Shown one piece after another: positions 20,948 through 29,742 of a stretch of 46,860 nt of DNA. The notes beneath the pieces were generated by a model, which searched no databases, had not been told where the DNA came from, and worked only from the letters and a program-made list of their open reading frames with translations. The stretch's first letter is position 1, and each line of letters opens with the position of its first letter. The position numbers were made by a program, and so were the translations under genes. The stretch is from Candidatus Schekmanbacteria bacterium (GTDB lineage Bacteria; CSSED10-310; JACPHN01), in the NCBI GenBank assembly GCA_016188575.1, contig JACPHN010000121.1:1-46860 (forward strand), given 5' to 3'.

Positions 20948-21127
20948 GCGGCCTCTCCTGGCTTGGTGAGTGGTTGGTCGAGTACGCGATTCTAATGCAA
21001 GACGGATGCCACCTTCGCGCGTTGGCAGAGGGGGGAGATCGGGAATGGGTCAACAAGGCGCTCGGGCCCGCTCTCTGAGAACCGAGATACCGGGCTGGCA
21101 ACAAACTGGTGTATCCATTCTGATCTC

Positions 21128-22009
21128 CTCAAGATCAAATGGCACGTTGAAGGGGAATACCCGCCGGATGTTCCCGAAGACGCCGCTGGCACCCACATCG
21201 GCATGTTCCTGGCCTGGTGCTTCCGCCATGGTTTTTCCGGAGACCTCCACCTCGAGTCCGAACCCGATGCCGTTAAGGCCGTCATCGACGGCCGCATGAC
21301 CGGTCGCGAGTTTCTCGCGACCTACTGCGACGGTACCTTCAACGAGGAAGACCTGAACGCGGACGGCAAGGCCTTCGCCGACGACTACTACGAATCGGAG
21401 GAGTATCTCGAAGACTTCGAGAAGACCTTCGTTCGCAAGCGTACCCCGACCATTTACGACGTGCCCGACGACGCCGGGAGCTATGAGCGAATCGCCAAGG
21501 TAATCGACAAGCGCTTTCGCCAGTGGCGACAAGCCCTGGCCAGGCGCAAGCAGGGCGAGATCGACCTCGCCGCATCGGGTTCGGCGGCAGGTGTGCTCGA
21601 CCTACGCACGGGCGAGCTGATCTTCTCCGATCCCGACTTTCGGCTCGGACCGGGCACGACGCGTGCCGACTTCCTGCAATCGCCGGCCGGGCAGGTAGCC
21701 GACGTGCACGTCGACAACCCGCCGCATACGTCCTGGCGCATCCGCGCGACTCCCACCATGGGCGGCGCGCGCATGGACGTGGTGGTCTTCTTCAAAGGAG
21801 ACAAGGCGTTCATGCTGTCGCTCGGCATTCACGACTCCGATCCCCCCAAGAATCCCTGGGACCCGCAGTACCGAGCGGAACGCTGTCGGATCGACAGCGA
21901 CTGGGTCGACCGCGTGTTCGGATCGGCCCGCGAGTTTTCGTGGGGGTCGATGCAAGTCGCCTTCGACAGCCGGTCGGGCTCGTCGGGGATCTACTTCCGT
22001 TACCAGTGA
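21128..22009 (+). CDS. DUF7832-like protein with a second C-terminal domain; start codon unclear
   Basis: The first ATG of the frame is at 21203 (268 residues from there). Family-like coding extends upstream to at least 21128 (KWHVEGEYPPD, GTHIGMFLAW), with no ATG, GTG or TTG before a stop near 20993. The N-terminal domain (GTHIGMFLAWCF, EITGREF-like GRMTGREFLATYCDG, LNADGKAFADDYY, YERIAKVIDKRFRQW) matches what I know as DUF7832, often found near polymorphic toxin loci and suspected in immunity. The C-terminal half (about 21560-22009) is a separate domain I do not recognise (WRIRATPTMGGARMDVVVFFKG). A frameshift or lost start codon is likely at the 5' end, or a sequencing error. Confidence 0.6.
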   Translation, partial: LKIKWHVEGEYPPDVPEDAAGTHIGMFLAWCFRHGFSGDLHLESEPDAVKAVIDGRMTGREFLATYCDGTFNEEDLNADGKAFADDYYESEEYLEDFEKTFVRKRTPTIYDVPDDAGSYERIAKVIDKRFRQWRQALARRKQGEIDLAASGSAAGVLDLRTGELIFSDPDFRLGPGTTRADFLQSPAGQVADVHVDNPPHTSWRIRATPTMGGARMDVVVFFKGDKAFMLSLGIHDSDPPKNPWDPQYRAERCRIDSDWVDRVFGSAREFSWGSMQVAFDSRSGSSGIYFRYQ

Positions 22010-22476
22010 GCTGTTGCGTGGGCGGATCGGTGGCATTCGGCCGAATGTCGGGTACTGCTCCCTTACAAGTGTTGTCCACGCGCATTGCGCTCGCCATGGT
22101 ATAAAACACATTCGGCCGACGCCGAGTCGCCGAGCCTCTCGGCGGTGGCCCGTAGAAGCCGGCCCCACAACACCACACCCGCGACGCCGATCAGGGGCGA
22201 GGTGATCAGACCCGGAAAGTAGCCGCCCGAGGCGACGGCGAAGAGCGGGTGGCCGATGCCGTTCACGGGCGCCGCCCCCGAAACTCGTCCCGTCGAGCCC
22301 CACCTGAACCCACCCCCTGGTCGGCGTCGACGCGACATCGCTCCATTCTGTCCCCCCCCGCTCGCGGGGGAGGTGAGTGGGGGCTTTCGTGATCTGCCTT
22401 CGGCGCCGCTTGCGGCGGGCTCAGACCTCACCAGCCGCGTGCGCATTCGCGCGACTCGGCCTATGCTGTTGACCCC
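22010..22476. other. Gene-poor stretch with a decayed gene and a GC palindrome
   Basis: 467 bp without an intact gene. It holds a minus-strand HXXEE-like remnant (about 22120-22272) and a GC palindrome at about 22354-22370 (CCCCGC-TC-GCGGGG) in a REP-like context. No promoter could be placed with confidence. Confidence 0.5.
22120..22272 (-). pseudogene. Remnant of an HXXEE-domain membrane protein
   Basis: The minus strand encodes VNGIGHPLFAVASGGYFPGL followed by a hydrophobic ITSPLIGVAGVVLWG. This resembles the C-terminal half of HXXEE proteins (N-x-x-x-H, then Y-x-P-G-L, then a membrane helix). The upstream half with the HxxEE motif is absent and is replaced by GC palindromic sequence, so it looks like a truncated, dead gene. 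The family call is from memory of the motif pattern. Confidence 0.4.
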
Positions 22477-23232
22477 ATGGACTCGGAAAAGCTCGCGCAA
22501 ATCGTTGCCAAGATCCGCAAACTCCAGGCCCTCGCGGGCAGCGCCAACGTGCACGAGGCGGCGCTGGCGGCGGAGCGCATGCACGAGCTCCTGCTCCGCT
22601 ACAATCTCTCCCTCGACCTCATTGGCGAAGCCACCAGCGCCGACGCGTACGAAGGCCGTGGCGTCATCCTCGAGAATGCGGATGAGTGGCGCCGGCTCCT
22701 GATCAACGTGGTCGCCACCCACTGCTACTGCCGGGCGTTTGGCGCGGGTGGCAACGGCAGACGCATCTATGTCGTCGGTACGGCAGCCGATCTACACGTG
22801 GCGGGCGCGTTATTCCGCTTCCTTGCTGCCGAGCTCGAGCGGCTCGCAGCGCTCGAGCGCCTCACTTACGAACAAGGGCTCGCGGTCGCGCAGCGGCTCG
22901 CGCTGCCGAGCTGGCGCGAGTCGTTCTTTCACGGCGCGGTCGCGGCGATCCACGACCGGCTCGAGGAGCGCCGTGCCTACCTCGAGCGCACCGAGCCTCA
23001 GTGCGAGGCCCTGGCAATCCGCAAGGACGCCCGCCTCAACCGCGCCGTCGAGCGCCTCGTCGGCAGTCCCAAAGACGCGGCGCCCGCTGCCGCCGAACCG
23101 GATCTGTGGGCGTACTTCGCCGGCCATCGCGCTGGTGAAGGACTGCCGCTCGGCCCCATGGTTCCGCAGGAGACCTCCACGACCGACCAGCCGGCTCGCC
23201 GCGACGGAGAAAACATGAGGCTTCCCGAGTAG
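22477..23232 (+). CDS. DUF2786 domain-containing protein
   Basis: 251 residues. The N-terminus (KIRKLQALAGSANVHEAALAAERMHELLLRYNLSLDLI) is the DUF2786 signature: a helical segment of about 40 residues that sorts small cargo-like proteins of unknown function, often phage- or plasmid-associated. The remainder is helical, with WRRLLINVVATHCYCRAF and IYVVGTAADLHVAGALFRFL. The last 40 or so residues are low complexity. Start ATG 22477 follows a weak ribosome site. No catalytic motif is evident. Confidence 0.8.
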   Translation: MDSEKLAQIVAKIRKLQALAGSANVHEAALAAERMHELLLRYNLSLDLIGEATSADAYEGRGVILENADEWRRLLINVVATHCYCRAFGAGGNGRRIYVVGTAADLHVAGALFRFLAAELERLAALERLTYEQGLAVAQRLALPSWRESFFHGAVAAIHDRLEERRAYLERTEPQCEALAIRKDARLNRAVERLVGSPKDAAPAAAEPDLWAYFAGHRAGEGLPLGPMVPQETSTTDQPARRDGENMRLPE

Positions 23233-23293
23233 CTGCACCCCAACGCACGCATTCCCAGAGCGAGCTCAGCCCGAGAGTACGAGAGACGCGCCG

Positions 23294-23500
23294 ATGGAGC
23301 TATCCTACAAGGCAATCTATTTCCTCATCGAAGCCATCGACTTCCACCAGCAGCACATGCGCCAGGAGCTCCAAAAACCTGGCCGGAGTGAAGACGAGAT
23401 GTCTGATTTGCTCAACGACTATCATTTTCTGGAAGCGATCAAGTATGACCTTCAGCTTCACTTGCGACAGCAAGAGGGGTCCGGGAGCGAAGCTCAGTGA
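23294..23500 (+). CDS. Small helical hypothetical protein
   Basis: 68 residues (MELSYKAIYFLIEAIDFHQQ...), wholly helical-looking with a mixed-charge C-terminus. It is not a family I recognise. Its stop overlaps the GTG start of the CPBP protease by 4 nt, which supports it as a real, coupled gene. No signal peptide or membrane segment is seen. Confidence 0.6.
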   Translation: MELSYKAIYFLIEAIDFHQQHMRQELQKPGRSEDEMSDLLNDYHFLEAIKYDLQLHLRQQEGSGSEAQ

Positions 23501-24231
23501 ACCCGAAAAAACGAGCTGCCCTGGCCCTGCTGCTCGGCTGGTCACTTTTTGCGCTCGCCGCGGCCGTGCCGACCTTGATGACCCGACTCGGGATGGGAGC
23601 CGTACTCGAGGCGCACGCCTGGCTGCCCCATTTTCTGGTCAAGACCGTGCTCGCCGCCCTGTCCTTGCTCGCCATCGCGCTCGGAGGGCAGTCGTTGTCC
23701 GCGGCCGGTTTTCGCCGCTCGCCGCATTGGAGATGGGTCCCGGCGATCCTGCCGGGCCTGGTTCTTGGCATGATCGCCACCATACTGATTTTCGTGACGC
23801 CCGCTCGCGGCATGGGCGCGGTCCTGGAGCGAATGGGCTTTTTCGCCATGGTGCTCTCGGTGTGGATCTACTCGAGCGTGACAGAAGAGATCTTTGCCCG
23901 CGGCTGGTTCCAGAGCTTCCTGCTGCCCGCGTTCACCGGCCCGACGAGCTTGCCGCCGGTCGTCGGTAGCGTGCCGGGGGCACTGTCCGCGTTGCTTTTC
24001 AGCACCATTCACCTCAGCTTGCTGCTGCGTGGCGTCGATCTGTGGACGGTCGGCATCGTCATGGGCTCCACTTTTCTTCTGGGAGTAGTCGCCGCCAAGC
24101 TGCGCGAGAGCTCCGGCAGCCTGGCCCCGGCAGTCGTGGCGCACGTTGCCTTCAACGTCGGAGGCATGCTGGGCGGGGTCGTTGCTACCGTAGTCAGGAA
24201 GCTCCTTTTCGGGACGGTCCCCACGATGTGA
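23497..24231 (+). CDS. CPBP-family intramembrane metalloprotease
   Basis: 244 residues from GTG 23497. There are about 7 hydrophobic segments and the three ABI/CPBP (CAAX-like) motifs: EEIFARGW (EExxxR), FSTIHLS (FxxxH) and HVAFN (HxxxN). In the family these residues hold the zinc in the membrane; roles range from bacteriocin self-protection to membrane protein processing. The substrate is unknown. It is translationally coupled to the 68-residue gene upstream. Its 3' end overlaps, on the opposite strand, the C-terminal read-through of the beta-helix gene at 24009-24231. Confidence 0.9.
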   Translation: MNPKKRAALALLLGWSLFALAAAVPTLMTRLGMGAVLEAHAWLPHFLVKTVLAALSLLAIALGGQSLSAAGFRRSPHWRWVPAILPGLVLGMIATILIFVTPARGMGAVLERMGFFAMVLSVWIYSSVTEEIFARGWFQSFLLPAFTGPTSLPPVVGSVPGALSALLFSTIHLSLLLRGVDLWTVGIVMGSTFLLGVVAAKLRESSGSLAPAVVAHVAFNVGGMLGGVVATVVRKLLFGTVPTM

Positions 24232-26535
24232 TTCGGGCCGCAGCCGGCGCTGACCTCCTGCGCCCCCACCTCGTATCCGCCGCCCTGGGGGATGGAAGTC
24301 CCCGAGATATCGCGATTCCCGGTTCCTTCCGGCAGCCAGCTCAGGTCAAACCCGCTATCGATCAGGTAGGAGCCCGTGCTCGGCCGATACCAGCTCCAGA
24401 CCTCCTCGCCGTCGTCGCACAGGCTGGGGTCAGCGAAAAATCCGACTGCCTCGCCTTGCAGCGTTTCCTGTCCGAGGCTTTGCCACGCGGCGAGAGACGC
24501 GAAGGTCAGGTCGTTTCCCCATTCCACCCGGAGCTGACCCGTGGGATCCCAGTATGCATTGTTCTGAAAGAGAACGTTATCGGCCATATCAGAACGATCC
24601 AACTGGACCATCGGCACCCCGCCGTCCGACAGAAACAGATTGTTGGCGAGGTAAATGTGAGGAGATTCCGTGTACGCGCCATTGGGAATGTACACCACCG
24701 GGCCACCCGCCGCGCCCGTCGCGTGGAAGACGTTGTTGTAAATGAAGTAGTGATGGAGCGCCGGGCCGACCTCCGGGCGGCCGCCCCCGACGTACAGCAA
24801 TCCTTCCTGCGTCTGCCAGCCGTGGCGGCGGCTGATGTTGTAGCGCACCGTAACGTCGTGGTTGACCGGAGTCTGGTCATCGAGCAGGATATCGATGCCG
24901 GCATTGTCCGCGGAGACGTTGTACTCCAGCACGGAATGAGTGCCATTAAAATCATAGCCGCCGCCGTCCGAGTGGCAGGACGCGTGCATACGCTGCCCGT
25001 ATGCCTGGTTGTGCCGAAGCAGAACCCGCGTGCCGTAGGCGCCGATCGTGACCGGGGAAGCGAACGTTCCGTAGGCATTTCCGGGGTGCAGCCGCAGCGA
25101 TCCCTGGACCGTCTCGGCGCGCGCCAGGAGGAGCGACTCGCCTGGGCCATACACCGCCTCGCTCGCGCGCTCCAGCGTCCGCCATGGGAGGCCCGCAGAG
25201 GTTCCCGGGTAATCGTCGCTTCCGGCAGCGCTGACGTAGTAGGTGAGCGTCGGTTCTTCGCCGTCCGGGAGCCCGAGTGCCCAGAGCATCCACGGGTCCA
25301 CGCTTTCCCGCCCGCCGACGCTGTGCTCGACGAGAAAGATCCCGAAGCCGGACGCGTACTCCCAGAGGTTCCAGCCCAAACCCTGGTCTTCGAGCGCGGT
25401 GCGCAGGTCGTGCAGATACTGCGTGCAGTCGAATCGCGGCGCCTTGTAGTAGGCGCCGAGCTCGTTGATCAGCACGCGCCGCTTCTTTTCGCGGCTCCAG
25501 TCCGCCAGGCCGCGGGCGATTTCCGCGAGCGCCCCAGGCCCCCAGAAATCGTCGCCATAGGCCGCGACCGCGCCGGCAAGGTCCGGCCTCCCGGCGGCGC
25601 GCAGCCGGGCGGCCTCGAGCTCGACCACCTGCGGGTTTGACGGGTACGGAAGGTTCTGAATCGGCTCGAGCTCGGGCATCCACTCCGCTCCCTGCATGGT
25701 GAACGCGTAGGGATCGTAGAGGTGCGCGGAGTAGACGACGTTTGCGTCGTCGAGCACCGCCGCCCCCAGGAGCGGCTCCCACCCGCCGCCCTGCCCGCCT
25801 GTCAGCACGATCGTGTGCCGCGGCGCGCACCGCGGCGGCAAGCTGCGCCTGCATCGCGTCCCACTCCGAGGTTGGGAACTGCGGCTCATTGAGCAGCTCC
25901 AGGAAGAGCCGCTCGGGGTCGTGGGCGGAGAAGTGCGCCGCGAGGCCAGCCCAGAAGCTGACGTACGCCTGGAAGTAGGCAGGATCGCGCTGCAGGCGAT
26001 CCTCGAACGGCTTGGTAGGCGGCAGCTCGTCGCTCAGCGCCGCGTGCATGTCGATCGTGACGGCGAGATCGTGAGCGTGGATCCGCGCGACTGCGGCGTC
26101 GACACCGGCGAGCATCGCGGAGCTCGGGCGATCCGGAGCGGTTTCATCGAAGAGCAGCAACGGGTCAATCGGCAGGCGGACGTGGCGAAAACCGAGGTCG
26201 CGAATGAGCACCAGGTCCCGATCGCTGTAGAAGCTCGCCAGATGCTCCGGGTCACCAGCCACCGCGGCCGGCCAGAACCAGCCGTGCAGGTTGAGACCTG
26301 AGCTCATGGCGCGGTACCGCTCGTCGGTGAGCTCGATCGTGGAGCTCGCCGGTGGCGCCAGCGTCAGCGCGGCCCCCGAGCCGGCGGGGGCAACCGCCGG
26401 ATGCGACAGGCAGGCGAGCGTGGCGAACAGCGCGCCGGCGCACCGGAGAAATCGGCCAGCGGCGCCTGCGGGTCGCCTTGGTTCAGATGGTGCGCAATCG
26501 CCTTGCCGCCTGGTGCGGCATTTCCGTGCTGACAT
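24009..26535 (-). CDS. Secreted GH5-like glycosidase with parallel beta-helix domain, one frameshift
   Basis: ATG 26535 opens a signal-peptide-bearing protein (LRCAGALFATLACLSHPAVA). A GH5-like TIM barrel follows (GLNLHGWFWPAA, GFRHVRLPIDPLL, acid/base in LFLELLNEPQF, nucleophile candidate in RVLINELGAYY), then a right-handed beta-helix region from about 25250 down to 24290 (YYVSAAGSDDYPGTSAGLPW, YNVSADNAGID, FIYNNVFHATG, LANNLFLSDGG). The frame breaks near 25818-25830: VRAA continues as PRHTIVLTGG in another frame, equivalent to one missing base. The domain logically ends near 24240 (GGGYEVGAQEVSAG), but the frame reads on to 24009 antisense to the CPBP gene. Either a decaying polysaccharide-degrading enzyme or a sequencing error; the two anomalies together favour decay slightly. 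Confidence 0.75.
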
Positions 26536-26744
26536 GATATGCTCTCTCTGGATGTCGTTGTGGTCGCCGGCGCCTGCCGAATCAGTGGCAAGCGCGCTCT
26601 TTGCGAGAACAGACGCAAGACTGCTGCCAGGCGGCATGGCGCCGCCGGGCGGCTCGCAGGGTTGGTCGCCGCCGGATTTTCGGCGCGTGACGCCGCAATC
26701 GCGGGGCAGCGCAACAATTGCGGCGGACTTGGAGGGCAGGTTGC

Positions 26745-27803
26745 ATGGCTGGAACTGACGAGCAGCCGCGTGGCCGGCGGCGACTTCGCTACCGGGGAAC
26801 GCATCCGCGGCGCTTCGAGGAAAAATACAAGGAGCTCAACCCGGATCTGTACCCGGACGAGCTCGAGAAGGTGATCGGACGGGGGCAAACCCCGGCCGGC
26901 ACGCATCGACCGATCTGCCTTCGCGAGGTCGTGCGGCTGCTAGATCCGCACCCGGGGGAAGTCGGCCTCGACGCCACGCTTGGTTACGGCGGACATGCGC
27001 AGGAGATCCTCCGGCACCTGGAGCCCGCGGGTCGCCTTTTTGCCATCGATGTGGACCCCATCGAGCTGCCGCGCACCGAAAAGCGGCTGCGCGCGCTTGG
27101 TTTTGGGCCTGACCGCCTGCAGATCCGCCGGCTGAGCTTTGCTGGGATTGCGGGCCTGCTTCCCGAGGCCGGGGGCCCGTTCGCTTTCGCGCTGGCCGAC
27201 CTTGGCGTCTCGTCCATGCAGCTTGACGACCCGAAACGCGGCTTTACCTACAGGCTAGATGGTCCCCTCGATCTCCGGTTCAATCCGGGCCGGGGGAGGC
27301 CCGCGTCGGCGTTGCTGGCCGACTTGTCGGAGGACGAGCTGGCCGCGCTGCTCGAGGCGGGCGCGGACGAGCCGCGGGCGCGAGATCTGGCGCGCGCCAT
27401 ACACGGACAGACCGTCGCCACGACTCGGCAGCTCGCCGCGATCGTGCACCGCGTCTTGACCACCGGCGCGGCGCCGGCCCCGCCTGCTGCGGCCGAAACG
27501 CGCCAGTCGTTACAGCGCGTGTTTCAGGCACTGCGCCTCGCCGTGAACGACGAGCTGCGCGCGCTGCAGCGGTTTCTCGAGCTCCTGCCCACCTGCCTCG
27601 AGCCCGGCGGCCGCGCCGCCATCCTCGCCTTCCACTCGGGAGAGGACCGCCTGGTCAAGAGGGCGTTTCTGTCCGGTTTCCGGGAGGGAATCTACGAGGA
27701 CATCGCCAGCGAGCCGTTGCGGCCGACGGCCGAGGAACGTCGCAGCAACCCGCGCGCCGCGAGCGCGAAGCTGCGCTGGGCGCTCAGAGCGAGCGGGGCG
27801 TGA
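26745..27803 (+). CDS. rsmH: 16S rRNA m4C1402 methyltransferase
   Basis: 352 residues. RsmH motifs: HRPICLREVVRLL, a SAM-binding loop DATLGYGGHAQEIL, AIDVDPIE, FALADLGVSSMQLDDPKRGFTYRLDGPLDLRF, VFQALRLAVNDELRAL and ILAFHSGEDRLVKRAF. Start ATG 26745 has GGAGGG about 8 nt upstream; the first 45 residues are an Arg-rich extension not usual in the family. rsmH usually heads the division/cell-wall cluster after mraZ; here it stands alone between a glycosidase and a secreted metalloprotease, so it may be a relocated or second copy. It acts on the ribosome small-subunit P site. Confidence 0.9.
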   Translation: MAGTDEQPRGRRRLRYRGTHPRRFEEKYKELNPDLYPDELEKVIGRGQTPAGTHRPICLREVVRLLDPHPGEVGLDATLGYGGHAQEILRHLEPAGRLFAIDVDPIELPRTEKRLRALGFGPDRLQIRRLSFAGIAGLLPEAGGPFAFALADLGVSSMQLDDPKRGFTYRLDGPLDLRFNPGRGRPASALLADLSEDELAALLEAGADEPRARDLARAIHGQTVATTRQLAAIVHRVLTTGAAPAPPAAAETRQSLQRVFQALRLAVNDELRALQRFLELLPTCLEPGGRAAILAFHSGEDRLVKRAFLSGFREGIYEDIASEPLRPTAEERRSNPRAASAKLRWALRASGA

Positions 27804-28013
27804 ACGCCCCGGCGCCGTTGGCCCCGAGACACGATACGGGCTCGGAGCCTGCAGGCCGGCGGACCACGGCGAGAGCATCGTGGAAGGTCGGCAGTGGCAC
27901 CGGATCCCTGTCCGCTCGCTCGACAAGCTGCGCGCCGGAGAGACAGTATCGGACGTGGTGACGGCAGGTGCCGTCTTGCCGGCCAACCGATCGCTTCGCC
28001 TCCGCCTCCGCCC

Positions 28014-28030
28014 CTGGCACGCCTCGTGCT
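28014..28030 (+). promoter_or_regulatory. Sigma-54-type -24/-12 promoter
   Basis: CTGGCACG-N4-GTGCT: GG and GC are exactly 10 nt apart, and the -24 element matches TGGCACG. Transcription would start near 28041, 39 nt before the ATG at 28080. The same CTGGCACGCCTC string also occurs inside uvrA near 32953 without the -12 GC, so a chance match is possible. Confidence 0.45.
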
Positions 28031-28079
28031 CCTGTGAGCACGAAACGCAAAATCCTCCTACCGCTCACGGAGCATCGAC

Positions 28080-29135
28080 ATGACCCGAGCATCCTGGCCT
28101 CTCCCCTCCGTCTGGCCGCTTCTCTCCGTTCTCTTGTTGACCTCCGGCCCCGCCGACGCGGCGCGCCCGACACCCGGCATCGCCGATCCACTCGGCATCG
28201 CCTGGACTCGCAGCCACCAGTTCTTCGCATCCGAGACCTTGCCCTTCCCCACCGCCCACAGGCTCGCCCCCGCTTTCGCCGACGGCGATCGCCTCGCCTC
28301 CTGGATGTTCCCGTACACTTCCAACCATGACGCCGATGCCGAGGCCCTCGCGGCCGAGCTTCTCAATGAAACCTCCTTCGTGCGCTCCTCCTTCACCGGT
28401 GCCAGGGCCGACGCTTTCTTTCGCGAGCGCCTCGCCTCCTACCTCGCGGAGATCATCGCCTCGGTGACGGCGGAGCCGGTCCTGCTGGCGCGCCTTCTGG
28501 ACAACCACGAGGACTGCTTCGCCGTCATTGACTCGGTCGCCGAATTGACCAGTGACAGGCCACCGTTCGCCGGCCTCGACCCGCATGCCGGGCTCGCCAA
28601 CGGCTGCAACCTCGAAGTCATCACGACGCTCCCGCTTTGGTACCTCGCCGGCGCCAGCGCCGGCGGACCCGGTGCGGATCTTTCGGTTCCCATGTTCTTG
28701 CTCCCCACCTACGAGCGCTACCTCGTCCAGCACGAATTCGGGCACATGCTGGAGGCAAACCTCTTCGACCTGCCTGTGAGCGACGCGGGTGAGACGCTCC
28801 CGGCCGCCATTGACCGTCTCTATGCGCAGGCCCAAGTTGCTCCGGGCGCCTTCGCGAGCTGCTACGCCGCCACCAACGCCGCCGAATACTGGGCGGAAGC
28901 GACCGCGCTCTACTTCTCTCCCCTGCCCATCGGCTCTCTCAACGGCGGAGACGGAAACGAACCCTATGGCGGCTCCCCCTGCTCCGTCGGACCGACGCCG
29001 GAAGCGCGCGCCATCGTCAAGCAGCTTGGCCTTGCCGACATCTCGGGCGCCGCGCTCCTGGCCGCACTGCAGCCGGACCTCGCCACTCTCCTCGAGGCCG
29101 TGTACGGCCCGCCGCCGTTCTTTTCCCTGCGCTAG
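28080..29135 (+). CDS. Secreted HExxH metallopeptidase, lethal-factor-like layout
   Basis: 351 residues with a signal peptide (SVLLLTSGPADA). It has HEFGH at 218-222 and, about 47 residues later, NAAEYWAEATALYF (E269/E273), which fits a gluzincin-type third zinc ligand and resembles the N-x-x-E-x-x-A-E pattern of anthrax-lethal-factor-like (ATLF) peptidases. The N-terminal 200 residues are unrecognised. Four Cys in the exported part could form disulphides. The start at ATG 28080 lies behind a sigma-54-type promoter. Activity on proteins is inferred only from the zinc motif. Confidence 0.7.
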   Translation: MTRASWPLPSVWPLLSVLLLTSGPADAARPTPGIADPLGIAWTRSHQFFASETLPFPTAHRLAPAFADGDRLASWMFPYTSNHDADAEALAAELLNETSFVRSSFTGARADAFFRERLASYLAEIIASVTAEPVLLARLLDNHEDCFAVIDSVAELTSDRPPFAGLDPHAGLANGCNLEVITTLPLWYLAGASAGGPGADLSVPMFLLPTYERYLVQHEFGHMLEANLFDLPVSDAGETLPAAIDRLYAQAQVAPGAFASCYAATNAAEYWAEATALYFSPLPIGSLNGGDGNEPYGGSPCSVGPTPEARAIVKQLGLADISGAALLAALQPDLATLLEAVYGPPPFFSLR

Positions 29136-29159
29136 TGGACAGCGGCGCGCGGCGCTGCC

Positions 29160-29705
29160 ATGATGGGCTTGTCCAGCGCCATCAGCGGCACACGCGCTCA
29201 GGAGGTCACCGGACGCTTCTTGACCGACGCCGAATACAGGATCATGGCGGAGGAGCTCGAGCGCAACGATGCCGAGCTCGATTGGGGTTGGGCCAAGGCG
29301 GCAACCGGAAGGGAATATCGGCCGCGGGAGCTCGCTTTTGACCTCCGACCGTACAAGTCGGTGCGGATCGCCATGATCGACAGCGTCGCGAGGCAGGTGT
29401 ATCCTGACGTCGAGGACGTGGTCGAATATCACTTCGAGGCGATGATGAAGCGGTTCGGCCTGGCCATTGTGGCGGATCCGGAGGCCCCGGTGGAGGTGGA
29501 GCTCGGCCTGGCGGTCGTGGATCTGAGCGTCACGCCGACATACGCGTTCGTCACCACGATTCCACCCTTCATCGAGTTGGAGCTTCGCCTGCGGGAGTTG
29601 AAATCCGGGGATACGCTCCTGCTGATCCGCCACCAGGAGACGAGCAGCAGTATCGGCGCGGCAACGTCGGACTGGGTCAACCGCCTCGTCGAGCTCTTGG
29701 ACTGA
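29160..29705 (+). CDS. Hypothetical protein, DUF3313/DUF4410-like fold possible
   Basis: 181 residues. The layout LRPYKSVRIAMIDSVARQVYPDVEDVVEYHFEAMMKRFGLAIVADP followed by alternating beta strands (VEVELGLAVVDL, FIELELRLRELKSGDTLLLI) is what one sees in DUF3313/DUF4410-type envelope proteins, but no decisive motif is present. There is no clear signal peptide from ATG 29160, so the true start might be upstream. It lies 24 nt after the secreted metallopeptidase and is probably co-transcribed with it. Confidence 0.65.
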   Translation: MMGLSSAISGTRAQEVTGRFLTDAEYRIMAEELERNDAELDWGWAKAATGREYRPRELAFDLRPYKSVRIAMIDSVARQVYPDVEDVVEYHFEAMMKRFGLAIVADPEAPVEVELGLAVVDLSVTPTYAFVTTIPPFIELELRLRELKSGDTLLLIRHQETSSSIGAATSDWVNRLVELLD

Positions 29706-29742
29706 GCGCGCGCGATGCGGGGGGGGGCGCCGGCCCTCACGG

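Noticed and set aside
24042-25640. 532-codon plus-strand frame opposite the beta-helix gene
   Set aside because: The minus-strand protein has recognisable GH5-like and beta-helix motifs; the plus frame has none.
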